A stretch of DNA of 64,000 nucleotides, from the NCBI GenBank assembly GCA_029339195.1, contig JAPTJF010000360.1, positions 1 to 64,000 of the forward strand, in the 5' to 3' direction. Every line of letters begins with the position of its first letter. Position 1 is the stretch's first letter. The notes beneath the pieces were generated by a model. The model made no database searches and was not told the DNA's origin. It saw only the letters and a list, made by a program, of their open reading frames with translations. The position numbers were made by a program, and so were the translations under genes. This DNA comes from Micractinium sp. NFX-FRZ (taxonomy: Eukaryota; Chlorophyta; Trebouxiophyceae; Chlorellales; Chlorellaceae). This document shows, one piece after another, positions 49,103 through 60,900 of this stretch.

Positions 49103-51365
49103 TCCAGCAGCGCCACCCGCTCCGGCGCCAGCACCTTGCAACGCCGCATGATGCGCTGCACGCTGCACCAGTTGATCAGCAGGAAGTCTGCGGCGGGGAG
49201 CGGGGGGTGAGGCAGGAGGGGTGATGGGAAGGGAGGGTGGCAGGAAGAGGGGTGCAGAGAGGGCTGGACGGATGACCTGGGGGGGGGGTCAGGAAGAGGG
49301 GGGAGCATGTTGGCCAAGGGGGGGGGTGCATTGGAATACGGACACTGAATTGAAGTTAGGCCAAGGCAGCACTGGCACATTGCCTTCCAGCATGCTGGCG
49401 CTGCCTTGCATGCCTGTGCATGTGCTGCAGGGTTCTGCATGCCGGCTTAGCACCGCTCCCAACCCAGCCGCCTGGTTCAGCCACCTCAGCAGGCACAGCA
49501 GGCACAGCAGGCCTCACCGTTGGGGTGCGCCAGCGGGTGCGGCTGGCAGTGCCCCTCCCGCTGCTGGAAAGCCTTGATCTCGTTCAGCCAGCGCAGCCAC
49601 TCGGCCAGCTCAGCGTCGAACTCAAACCCGGCAGCTGTCAGCGCCTGCTGCCGCCCCTCATCCAGCTGCCCCTTCTTGTGCTCACTCCGCTGCTTGACAG
49701 CCCACCGGCTCAGCTCAGGATCGTCCCCATCTCTAAAGCCCACGTGGGCATCGCCGTACCGCTCGCTGTACTGCTGCAGCTGCTGGTACCGCCGGGCCCA
49801 CTCGGGTGAGCTGTCGCTGACGAGGCCGTGCTGCCAGGCCTGCAGGCGCTGCGCTGCCGTCTCCTCGCCGCCGCTGGACACCCCTGCGCCGCCGGCAAGG
49901 AGCAGGGCGGGCTGCTGCTCCACCAGCTGCACCACGTTGAGCCCCTCTGACCCCTCTGCTAGCTTCATGTCAAACAGGCGCTGCGTGATGCTGCAGCATG
50001 GGCCAGCGAGCAGAGGAGGGGCGGAGAGGTGGGATGCATGTGAAGGCAAGGGTGGGCAGCGGAGGGCAGCGAGAGGGCGGCGGGACAGCTGGCGGCAGCC
50101 GGGTTCGCCGGGCGCGACGGCGCAGCCGCTGAAACAATGTGCTGTCTTGGCCCTGCACACACGTTACCCTGTCCTGTATTCCACGCCTGCCTGGTAAGCA
50201 GGGCTTGGCGAGGCATTGCTCGGTCTTGCCTCCCAACCCGCCATCCAACCCAACATGCAAGGCCAAGGTGAAGCGAGGTGCACTGTGCTTCTGCCTGCCC
50301 CACCTTCGGAAGTCGGCACTGAGCAGGCGCGGCTCCCGCACCAGCATCCACACCACATCCACGCCGCTGCCGCCCAGCAGCTGCTGCAGCGCCAGGATGC
50401 GGCGCGACACTGCCGCCACCTGCGCACGGGGCGGGCGGACGAGGGTGGGGGTGCGTGGGCAAACGGCACGGGGGGAGCTTGGGCAGGTGCCGGCGTAGCC
50501 TGCACTTGCCGTGCCTGCCTGGCAGGGCCTGCCTGCTTGCTGCTTGCCACCCTGGCACCTGCGCCCAGCAAAGGCACCCCTTCCGCTACGCAGTGCGATG
50601 CATTGTACCAAGCAAGCCATTGCTGCATCCTCCTTGGTGCATGTGTGCCTTTGAGCCATGCAGGGTGTGGAAGCTGTGCCCGCCCGCCTTCCCACCTCGG
50701 GGCTGCTGCCGTCTGCCTCCAGGAACCAGGCGGCGCTGAGGGAGGGCAGCTGCAGCTCACTATACACCTCCTCATCCTCATCCGCTTTGCCCTGCTGCTG
50801 CAGGCTGCCCGCAGCCGCAACCAGCTGCCTGCAGCATAGGCCAACAGCGGCAGCAGCGGCACCAGCAGGTGGGTGGTGGGTCATGCCACCCATGAGCTGG
50901 GGTGCTTGGGGTTGACTGGCAAGCACCCAGACAATACGTGGCATGCGTACATCCAATCCTGCCTACTTATAGCTTCCTAATATTATGTGATACCTGTCGG
51001 CGTGCTGGCCAACAGCAGCCGACCGGTCACCCTGTCCCGCCTCCCACCCATCCCACCCACCTGCGCTGCTGCTCATCTATCACCCCTTGAGCCAGCCAGA
51101 ACTGGTCCAGCAGCTGCGCTGCCTCGGCAGCAGTGCTGCTGCCGCTGCTGGCACGGCAGCACACACGCTGGGGCTGCCGCTGAACTGGGAGTGCTTGGCT
51201 GGCAGGCGGCTGGGCAGCGCCCTGCCGCTGCTGCCGCCGCCGCCGCCAGGCGCCGCTGCCGCTGGCCCCTGCTACTGCTTGTGCGGGGCAGGGCAACGCT
51301 GCAGCGCATTGTGGGCTTCGAGAAGGCAGTGTGAGGCCGCCAGGGCCCCAGGCGAGCCGCTGCAT
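49060..51365 (-). CDS. helicase-associated (HA) domain protein, probably organellar
   Basis: Exons 51061-51365, 50696-50828, 50304-50419, 49518-49990 and 49060-49187 give 384 residues with consistent phases. The first 80-100 residues are Ala/Arg/Gln-rich, ending near VCCRASSGSS, like a plastid transit peptide. The middle has short helical repeats of the type VVWMLVREPRLL and VVQLVEQQPALLL, reminiscent of mTERF-like helices. The C-terminal half holds two helicase-associated domains: WARRYQQLQQYSERYGDAHV...KKGQLDEGRQQAL, and WLRWLNEIKAFQQREGHCQP ending ERVALLDELEFDW. No helicase motor is present. HA domains are thought to bind nucleic acid; the precise role is unknown. Head to head with HscB over 255 bases. 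Confidence 0.8.
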
Positions 51366-51620
51366 AGTCGGAGTGCGTGTATTCGGCAAGGTGGCAGCGC
51401 CTCTGCGGGTGCACTCAGCAAGCCGATCACAACGTCGAGAGTGTGAGGTGTTGAGAACGTGTGTAGCACCCAATAAGTCTGCCTCGACTATCTAAGTGAG
51501 AGACAAGCTGGCCAAGCTGGACTGGAGGTCTTGCCAACTTTGGTGCACGGCGAGCGCTCTGCTAGTGCTCTGAATTGATTCAATTCACGTCGGGACTTGT
51601 GTAGCAGCGCAAGGCGAAGA
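51366..51620. promoter_or_regulatory. shared upstream region of the HA-domain gene and HscB
   Basis: Only 255 bases separate the two divergent start codons, so both promoters must overlap here. Confidence 0.55.
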
Positions 51621-54208
51621 ATGCGGCGAGCAGCCCTCACAGCGCTTGGGTTTGCGCGCCAGGCTGGTGCCGGTCGTGTGCGATGCGTAGAAGGCGATGC
51701 ATGTGTAGCAGGCAGCAGCAGCCGCGCGGCCTGGCTACAACCCGCAGCAGTTGCCGCCGCCGCCACCGGCGGCAGCGGTGGCAGCGCAGTGGCAGCGCCA
51801 CTCCTGCCAGCAGCGCACTGTCTGCTACCTACCCGCAGCATCAGCGACACCTGCCGGCCGCAGCACAATGCGCAGCCAGCGGCGCAGCAGCAGCAGCAGC
51901 AGCAGGGGCAGCCGCAGCAGCGGCGGTATGAGCGCACGTGCTGGCAGTGTGGCACCGTGCTGGCGCAGGCAGATTACTTTTTCTGTCCAGAGTGCCATTC
52001 GGTGCAGCCCGCCAGCGAGGACCCACAGTACTTTGAAGTGTTCGACATGTGAGGGGGTGCTGAGGTGGCGACCTGTGCGGTGGCTGGCGTAGCAGTGGCG
52101 GGCGGTTGGGTGCGATGGGCAGCTGCACAGTGCCGCTACACACCTCCCAGGCAGCTTGAGTTCCCCTCCTCATCTGCTGCCGCAGCCACCGCCAGCACCA
52201 TTGGCACCCATCTCTCTGTCCCATTCATCGCTCCTACTCTTCCATGCACCCTACCACACCTGCAGAGGCGAGCCGCGCTTTGACCTGGAGCTACCGCAGC
52301 TGGAGCAGCAATACAAGGCGCTGCAGCGGCGCCTGCACCCCGACAAATACTCCACTGCCTCGCCACTGGAGCAGGAGTATGCGCACCAGCAGGTGCGTGG
52401 GTGGGGGCGGGGGAGGGCAGGGTTTTGAGGGTGGGTGGTTGTGCAGGGGTGCATCCTGACAAGTATTCCACAGCCTCCCCACTGAAGCAGGAGTATGCGC
52501 ACCAGCACGGGGGGCTGGCTCTTCCGCCACATGGTTCCATCAGTGCATGTTGTTGGTGTTGGTGAAGCCTCGGGGCAGGTGGTGGGTGACTGCCTGTGCT
52601 GGTGCATGGTTGCATGGTTGCGTGTTCCAGGAGGTGGGTGAGTGGGTGGGGATAGGGGAGCGGCAGAAGTACATGTATGGAGGGGTGCATCCGACAAGTA
52701 CTCCACCCCTGAGCCATGCATGACCAGGTACAACCAGCAGGTGGGAGTGTGGGATGATGGGATGAGGGTCAAGAAGGAGGGCACAAGCAAGGGCCGCGTT
52801 GGTCATGTTAAGCATGTGCTGCTCTGACCGCTCAGACATTCCTTCTTCCCGCTGCTGCCGTCTGACTGGAGCCCAATTTGGCTGCTCGCCCACTTTGCGA
52901 CAAGCAGCAGCTGTCAACCTGGCGTACCATGGGATGACTTGCTGCCAATGCGCACATCTTCCTCAACATTTTGCCTACTGCAGGCAGCGGTGATCAACCA
53001 AGCATACGATGTGCTGAAGAAGCCGCTGCGCCGAGCACACTACATTGTGCGCTGCCTGCCGGCCTGCTCGCCTCCCTGCCTGCCTATCGACTGCATATCC
53101 GCTGCCAGCCCTGCCTGCTCAGCGGCCCTGCCGTTGCCGCTGCTGCTGCTGCCACTGCCAGGTTCAGGCCAGTTCAGGCAGAGATGCAGAATGGGCTGTG
53201 AGAGTGATGCCGTCTGCGCCCATCCTCCTGCATCTTCGCCACCCACCGCCTGTTGTATGTCCCCTGTCCCTCATGTCTGCAGCTCAATCATGCAGGGTTT
53301 GGTGCGTGCGAGGGCATGACCATCACTGACCCTGAGGTGGGCGGGTTGGCATTGACTGGATGTTTTGGTGGGTGGGTGGGTGGGTGGCTTCGCAAGGCCG
53401 TGGGAGGTGGGTGGGTGGCTGTGTGAGTGGGAGAGGAGGCTTGTGGGTGAAAACCTAGCTGCCAGAGGCGGCGCACCGCTCCGTTCCGTGCCACACGGAT
53501 GGAGAGCTCCCGCCCTGGCATCTGTTACACTGCTCCTGCAGGCACACCACCCCCAGTTTCCTGGGTAGCTACTGATGCCGGCGATGCGATGTCGTGCCGG
53601 CTGCCATGTTGTTTCTCAACGTCTCAGCTCTGCCCCTCACCACCTCCCACCCTGCAGCTGCTGATGTATGTGATGGAGGCGCGGGAGGAGGTGGAGGGCA
53701 CAGATGACCCGGAGCAGCTGCGGGCGTTGCTGGAGCAGAATGCGGCGCTGGAGGGGAAGTGCATTCAGGTGTGGGGAGGGCAGGCATGCGGTCGGGGTAT
53801 GCTGGGGTCGGGAGGTTGAGTTTACGGCCGACTGGAACGAAATGCGGCATTGGAGTAGCAGTGGGCTGCACCCTAGAAGGCCGCTGCACTACACCCTCGA
53901 CAAATCTTTGCATCCGCTGCTGTAGATGCCGGGGAGGGGCGGGGCGGGGAGGATGTGCCAGGCAGTGGGCATGGGAGGGTTGGCAGGTGCAGCGTATGTT
54001 GGCACCCCTCCCCATGCAGTGTTCAACCGCACGCATAAGCGGCTGCCGCAGCCCCTGATATCGACATCCTGTTGGTGACTACCCATTCCCTTGCCTGCAG
54101 GGCCTGGTGGCAGCATTTGATGCGGGGGACCTACAGCATGCGGCTGAGCTGACCACGCAGCTGCGCTACATTTGCCGCATCAAGGAGGCGATCATTGAGA
54201 AGCTGTGA
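51621..54208 (+). CDS. HSCB: mitochondrial Fe-S co-chaperone HscB/Jac1 with zinc ribbon
   Basis: J-protein that brings the ISCU scaffold to mitochondrial HSP70 for Fe-S cluster release. Exons 51621-52048, 52266-52392, 52984-53046, 53283-53336, 53658-53768 and 54101-54208 give 296 residues. A long Arg/Ala-rich presequence with poly-Gln precedes an N-terminal zinc ribbon, CWQC (107-110) and CPEC (122-125), as in human HSCB. The J-domain has LQRRLHPDKYS with HPD at 167-169 and INQAYDVLKKPLRRAHYI. The helical C-terminal domain (LLMYVMEAREEVEG, GLVAAFDAGDLQHAAELTTQLRYI) contacts ISCU. The intron after exon 2 contains two decayed copies of the HPD region. The partner chaperone is the mtHSP70 encoded at 1430-9865. 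Confidence 0.93.
52320..52718 (+). repeat. pseudo-exon copies of the HscB HPD region
   Basis: The true exon encodes HPDKYSTASPLEQEYAHQQ and ends at 52392. The intron holds gcatcctgacaagtattcca...caggagtatgcgcaccagcac at about 52450-52507. A shorter copy, gcatccgacaagtactccac, lies near 52687. The first copy keeps most codons but has lost the His of HPD. Confidence 0.88.
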
Positions 54209-54731
54209 GGCGGCTGTGTGCAGCCACGTATACGGGCAAGCTACCGGCCCCAAGACGGTGACGGCCTGGCGTGTTACCCAAGCGCTTTCTTCGTCCGTGC
54301 CCGGCTCAGCCCATACTTCTTTGCCGTCTTCGTTTAGACTTGAAGCACGGTAGCATCACTTTGATTTAAGTGCTAGCAAGGCATGCGGTCGCAGGGCGCT
54401 GAAGAGTGGGGCCGCCGGTGGCGTGTAGAGTCGGTCGGTGGCAGCGGGCGGGCGGGCGGGCGGCAGGCAGACAGACAGCCGCGCTGCACGCGCCCAGCCA
54501 GGGCCCCTACGGTAATGATGCCGGCTGAAGGCAATGAGGACCGCTGCCTTCAGCCCTGAGCCACTTCGCGCCACCAGGTGGAAGGCGCTTGGCCCGCTCT
54601 TCCCCCGCAGTCTGCTCTACGCTTCGCACAATTAACCTCAGCTTTCATACAGCTACCAGACAGTGAATTGTGCGCAGGCGGTCCAGCGGAACTGCCCGAC
54701 GCCCGACAGCAGTTGTTTTCGGGCCGGCGCC
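54209..54731. other. spacer between HscB and the following gene
   Basis: Should contain the HscB 3' UTR and the promoter of the next plus-strand gene. A cgggcggg simple repeat lies near 54445-54465. No coding signal recognised. Confidence 0.5.
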
Positions 54732-57027
54732 ATGTCGCCTCTGGGCGCTGCCCGCTCCCTGCAGGAACAACTGGCCGCCAAGGTGAATCCAGGGCATGCT
54801 GAGGGGAGGGGGCGGCCGAGGTCGGTAGTGGCACCGGCGCGCCGGCTGCCCCAACCGACCCGCCCACCGCTCCACCGCCATCCGAGTGCCTGCTGGACTC
54901 CCTCTGTCCACATCTCTGGTTGACAAATATGGTGCCCAACCTCGTTCATTGCCACCGTATGTGCAGGCTGAGACTGGAGGAAGCCTGGCAGCAGTGCTTG
55001 GCGTGCCGGCGGTCAAGGAGGAGCCCGCCGACGCACTGCCCGGCCCCGCGCCACCCGCCAACCGAACGTGTGCTGTCCCAGTCGCCATGCGGCAGGTGAG
55101 CACTCCGCGCTGCGCCGCATCTGCCGCCGTTGCCTCTCAGGTGCATTACGCGGCTTCGTTTCTGCCCTCGTCATTCTCACAATTCTGCATCCCAACTGCC
55201 GTCAACTCACGCACCCTGCTCCCCCGTTGCAGCTCGCCCCGGCGTTTGCCGGCGCTCTGCCCGGCCCCGCGCCACCCGCCGACCCTGCAAGCCCGGCCCA
55301 AGGCGCCATGCGGAAGGTGAGCTCGCTGTGGCTGCTACGCACGCTGCCCTGCTTTGGCCCACAAATTGCGCCATCAGCCCACAAAACGTCAATCCCATGC
55401 CCTTGCTCAGCATGGAGGCTCCGCATCGCAGCGCATGTCTCCACATGTACTGCCTGGCACCGGCCCCGGGATCTACCCTGTAGGTTTCACCCAGGGCATT
55501 GTGCTGCCAGTCAGATTACCGCGCTGCGGTTGCACCTGCTACATGCTGTAATAAGCTCTGTTGCCCTCCCATGATGCCCAGCCCATCTGCTGCCTATTTT
55601 GCTGCCTGAACCATCAGCCGTTGCCCGCCCCCCATCCCCACCCCTTCCCTGCAGCATGCGCCGCCATCTGCCTTCCCTGGCAGCCCCAGAGTCAACCACA
55701 TCCTGGGTCTCGCCAAGCAGCAGACGGCCGCTCGCGCGGCAGCACAGGCTGCCGGCCTGCCAGCACCCAGCAGCGCCACCCGTTTGTTCGGCGGCCTGCG
55801 CATCGCTAGCAATGCCAACAGCCTGCAGCCGGCAGGCGCGCAGCAGCCAGCAGGGGCTCGGCAGCGCCAAGCAGCGCCGGCAGCGGAGCACGGCTGCCAG
55901 CAGGGGCGAGGCACAAAGCGGACGCACGCCGATGCAGCAGCGGCGGGCGCGGCGGCCTCCCTGCCCTGCGCAGCGGCGGCCGCCGCAAGAGCCAGCTGCA
56001 TGCAGCCGAAAAGGAGGCTGCTCAAGCTGCAAAGAGGGCCAAGCTGGAGGCCAGGGAGCTCTCCCACAGCTGCAGCCGGGAGGTGAAGGCCATGAAGCGG
56101 GTGGGGCAGCAGCGCGGCGAGGCCGCCGGCGGCCCGCTTCGGCCCGAGGAGCAGCTGGCGGCGCTGCCGCTGTCGGAGCGCCTGAAGCGCTGCCTGGCGC
56201 ACGCCGACACGCTTGCCTACGCCGGCACCCCGCGCCCCTTGGACTGCATCGAGTACGGCGAGGCGCTGCTGGAGGTGCTCACGGACATGGGTGCTGACCT
56301 GAAGTCCAAGATCGTGGTGCTGCTGGCGCCAGGTGGGTGCTGACGGACGGCGGGGGCAGCAGTTGCCGTGCACTGCAGGCATCTGTGTGCAAGGTGGGGC
56401 TGGCTGCTTGAGTAGGGCGAGGAGATGCTCAGAGCGCTGCCGGTTTGTACGCTTAATGCACCACGCCCACTACCTGCCAACCTGCGGCCCGCACGTCGTG
56501 TGCTGCCCTTGCCCGCACCAGACCCGTTCTGGGGCTTGATTGGGGCCCGCACACCCACCTGGCCAAGCACCCAATTAACTCCAGGCTTCCGCCCTGCATC
56601 ACCACCGTGCGCCTCCAAGCCTGCCCCTCTTATTTGTCCTGCAAGGCCTGCCCCCAACCGGCCCGCCCCACCCTGCCCCCTTGTGCTGCGCACTGTAGAC
56701 CGCCCAAGGATGCCTGGGACGCAGAGCAAGGCCTCCAAGCTGAAGCAGCTCGAGACGGCCGTGAGCGGCGTGCTGGAACTGTGGCCGCCCCTGGCAGCCA
56801 AGCGCTGGGCGCTGCTCCACCAGGGTTTGGACCTGCAGAAGCAGCGGGGGGATGCGGACAAGCTGGGGCCGGTGGCCTATGCTCCCTATGTGCTACTGCA
56901 GCGTGACTTGGGCGAGGCCCTCAACGCTGCTCACGCGGTGCTGAAGGTGCTGCTCAAGCTGAAGGCGGCGGCGGCGCTGGAGGCAGCAGCGGCGGCGGCA
57001 GCGGCGGCGGCAGCAGCAGCGTGGTGA
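54732..57027 (+). CDS. unrecognised Ala/Pro-rich protein with helical C-terminal half
   Basis: Not recognised. Exons: 54732-54782 (MSPLGAARSLQEQLAAK), 54967-55095, 55233-55316, 55655-56332 and 56699-57027. Exons 2 and 3 are related: both encode ALPGPAPPA and end in an ATG-CGG-(C/A)AG junction, so one is probably a duplicate. Exon 4 begins in one frame (SPRVNHILGLAKQQTAARAAA) but its later part (HAAEKEAAQAAKRAKLEARELSH, LPLSERLKRCLAHADTLAYAG, SKIVVLLAP) is in another. There is no good intron between them, so a frameshift or assembly error near 55800-55990 is likely. The C-terminus SKLKQLETAVSGVLELWPPLAAKRW...DLGEALNAAHAVLKVLLKL is helical and ends in poly-Ala. A TGTAA lies at 57514. Confidence 0.55.
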
Positions 57028-57965
57028 GCGAGTGGGCCGGCCCCAAGCATGCGGAGTGCTCAAGCGTGCGGGGAGCACAAGCGTGCGGAGCTAGCTAGAC
57101 CCCCCCACTTCCTCCCCCACCCCACCTCCAATCCCCCAGCCCCCCGTCGCCGCTCCGACGCAAACATCTCCCCGGGCCATTTCGCGCCCTCCCAATCAAC
57201 GTCTCCTAGCTTGCTAGCTGTCCCCTCTCACCCCCTAGTTTTTCTTTATGATCCCCCCGTTCCCAACTCCTTCCACACATTCCTCCTTCTCGTCTTTGCC
57301 TGCGGTATCTTCTCCAGCCAGTTGCCAAGCGTGATGGCAGCAAGGTGCCCTTGCAAGCCCAATTGGGCAAGCTTGGCGGGTCAACCGGTCACCCAGTAAG
57401 TGTGGCGGGCCATGACCTCGCGGTCCAAGGCTTGAGCCTGCCTGCTTTCTACGAAACACAACCTGTCACCCAGAGCACCCTCCGGTTTCGAGCGCTGCTT
57501 GCAACGTGGCGGCTGTAAATCTTGCGGTAGCACTGCCTGTCAGGATCCCTGGCGGAGTGCCTCTCCCCATCCTGGGGCATTCTCCATGCACAGGCGCAAA
57601 TGGGGCGCACTGGCCCGCTCGACCAGCCAGGCATGGTGCTTGGAAAGGTGCGATGTACATAGATATGTAGGTGTGTGCTGGAATGGCAACATGCCGGCGA
57701 GCCACCCTGGTTGACTCGGGTTGACATCAGGAGACGATGAGACTGCTGCCTGCCTGCGAGCCCGCCGCCAGCAGGGCGGCGGCAATGGGACATCCCGCTG
57801 CAGGCATTCCGATGGAGCGCCAATTGTGCTTTCGCCGTCGACATGCAAACGTACCCTGTGGCCTGAAATTACAGACTGCCGCAGACGTTGAGCAACTCGC
57901 GGAGTGACTGCGCGCTCAGTGTGCGCCCTTTCTCGGCTGCCGCCCACTGGGGCCGCCGCCCCACG
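57028..57965. other. intergenic region before the kinase-like gene
   Basis: Contains the 3' UTR of the preceding gene (TGTAA at 57514) and the promoter of the next. The rest shows no recognisable feature. Confidence 0.5.
57514..57518 (+). terminator. TGTAA poly(A) signal, gene at 54732
   Basis: TGTAA about 487 bases after the stop at 57027. Confidence 0.4.
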
Positions 57966-60900
57966 ATGGAGGGAGGGGGCAATGGCGGGGAGGCAGCAGC
58001 GGAGGAGCCGGTTCTGCGGTTTTCCAAGTTCTCGCTGGCTGCGCTAGCCGAGCAAGTGAGCGCCTGATTGAGGCTGCGGACCATGCCTGCTGTGTCGGAG
58101 CCCGGAAGCCAGATGCCGACACCCCGCCTGCTGCCCCCGCCAGCCGCTCCCGTGCCGCCCCGGCGCCACTGCCCCATGCCGCCCCGCAGGGGCCGCCTCC
58201 TTTCTTGAACTCCTCGTCCTGCTGGCATTGCAGGGCGACCTCGTGCATATCCCTGACGAGATCATCATAGAGAACCTGTACAACAACCCGCCATTTGCGC
58301 GCCACCGCGGCGGGCAGGCAGACGTGGTCTGCCTCAACTGGCGGAACTACGACTTGCCGCTGGACTCATGCGGCTCGGGACCAGGCGGCCACTACCTCAT
58401 TGCGGACGGCACTCCTGTAGCCATCAAGCTGCACAAAGTAGTGGGCCCTGATGGCAAGTGGGTGGTGCCGGCAACAGAAGAGCAGTTCAAGACACAGCGT
58501 GAGTGCGGGGAAGTGTGGGAGGGGATGGCTAGTGCTCAAACACAGAAGTGTGGGAGGCAGGAGGCAGGGCCACTGAAGAGCCCAGAGCAGGCTGGACAAA
58601 AGCAAAGCCAGAGCAGCAGGCGCTGTCAGCGCTTACTTCCTGCTTGTGTGCCCTGGCCAAGCTGCCCAAGCGCACTCTTTGCCCATGCTCTAGCTTACTC
58701 CTGCCATGCTGCCCATCCGCCTGCCCTCCCTGCCTGCCTGCACACCTGCAGTGCTCACCATGCTCAAGGCTGCGGGCGACGAGGTGAAGGTGTTCCACCA
58801 CCTGAACAAGCAGGGGTGTGGCGAGCGGCTGGCTGGGCCCATCGGCTTTGTGCGCTACATGGGCTACTGGAACCATGACCCCGCTGAGCGCACCGGCGCC
58901 GACATGTGGCAGGCGCGTGGGTGCTTTCATGTGCTATTGGGACCTGACACCTGGCGGTGTGACATGGGTGCTGCCCAGCCACTCTGGTGCTGGCTGTCAG
59001 GCAGCACCCACGTCCCACCCATGCTGCTGTGGGCCGACCGTGTGTTCTGCCTGGACGGTTCTGGGATGAGGCAGCAAGCTGCCTCCTGTCCATCACTGTC
59101 CCTGGCCACACCCTGCGTCTGCGGAAGCCGCTGCCCTGCCCCCCAAAGTCTCCACTGCTTCCACTGTTTTTGGAAACTCGCACGTGCACTGCCTGACCCA
59201 GTTTCACCACCGCCCGCCTGCTGGCAAAGAGCGACTAATTGTCTATCACTCTCTGATCCTGGTCCCCCGCACTCTGCATGTTCACAACCCGCTGGTTGCT
59301 TCATCGGCCCTGCCCCTCCTCTCCCGCCCCTGGCACTGACCATTCCTGTCCTTTGCTGGACCATTGCTGCAGCCCTTGGTGGGATATGTCATGCCGCACT
59401 ACCCGCTGGGCTCCCTGAGCTCCCTGCTGAAGAGCTGCTGCCACAGGTGGGTGGGTGGGTGCTGCGCGCAGGAATGCCGAGGGGCAGCACAAACAGGTTG
59501 TTACTTCCTGGGCAGTGGAGCTGGCAGGGGCCTCCACTGCGGTGCCTGCAGACAGCCAGGATAGCGGCGCTTGGACCTGCTGAAGGCGCTGCCTGTTCCG
59601 CCTTACGGACATGCACAGCCCTTTCCCTGCCTTGCCGCTGGCCCCGCTGCAGGCGCCAGTCTCAGCGCGTGTCCCGCCAGCTCTCCTCTCTCAAGTGGAT
59701 CTCAAGTGAGGACTGTTGCTACCTGCCACCTGCTGCCGCTGCCGCCACTGCTACTGCGGCGCTGCCGCTGCCGCTGCCGCCACTGCTGCTGTCGCTGCCT
59801 TGCCTGTGGCAAGTGCAGCAATGCCATCTTGCCATCTTGCTTCTTGGTTGTCCTGTCTCCAAGGGCGGCACCTGCAGGCCACTCGCGCTCCAACCCCGTT
59901 CCTCGGTGCCATGCCCTTGTCATGCCTTTCCTGCCGCCGTCCTCCTGCACGTATTCCTCACATGCCCTCCCTCCTTCCCTTCTTTTCTCCCTCCCTCGTT
60001 CCCCTTTGCCAGGCGAGTTCCTGGCACTGCTGCGGTCGGTCCACCGCATCCACACCAAGGGCGGGGTGGCCATCCAGGACCTGACCAGCAACAACCTGCT
60101 GGCGCTGGAGGCAGAGGACGGACGCGTGGAGCTGCTGCTGTCGGACCCAGGCTGCGCCGCCTCCCGGGCTCTGCTGGCCTCGGACCAGGGGTGAGGAGTG
60201 GTCAAGGTGTGAGGAACTGAGAGCGGGGGCCAGGCAGGGAGGGGCACGGTGGGGTTAAGGGGCAAGGACCGCTTGGCCTGGCATCCTGTCACTCAACCCA
60301 GTGCGTTGCCGCTTGCCAAGCACCTCCCTGCCGCCTTCTCCCGCCTCAACCTGCACTGCCTCCCCCCGCCCCATCTCTGCCACGGCAGGCAGGACCGCGT
60401 GGTGGGCACCTGGATGTGGGGCTCTGTCCACGCGCGCAACCAGATGTACAACGACACGTCCGACCTCTACTCCCTGTCCACTGTGTTCCTGGAGGTGAGT
60501 GGGCTGTGGTGGGCAAAGGGATGCGGGGTGAGGAGGTGGGGAGGTGGGTTGAGGTGGCGAGCTGGCACGTGCTGGAATGGCAGGCAGGTGAGCGCGGTGG
60601 GGTAGATGAATCGTTGGGATGTATGCAGAAGCTGGTAGTGTCGCCCCGCTCAAGTTGATGGGCAGCACGCTGTGTGTGCGCTGGGTGGTGCTATTCCTGG
60701 CACCCCTCATGTCCCCTACTTGCGTGCATGCCCAACAGCGCCTGCTGAGCTAGCTGCCAATGAGCGCGCACTCTTGCATCGCTTGATCAGCCTGTGGGTA
60801 ACTGACAAGTGGTGTTGCTGCCGTGTTGCCCTCCCTACCCAGGTGCTGCTGCCTGCGATGGGAAGCCCCATCACAGGAGTGGAGACAATTGACCTTGCAG

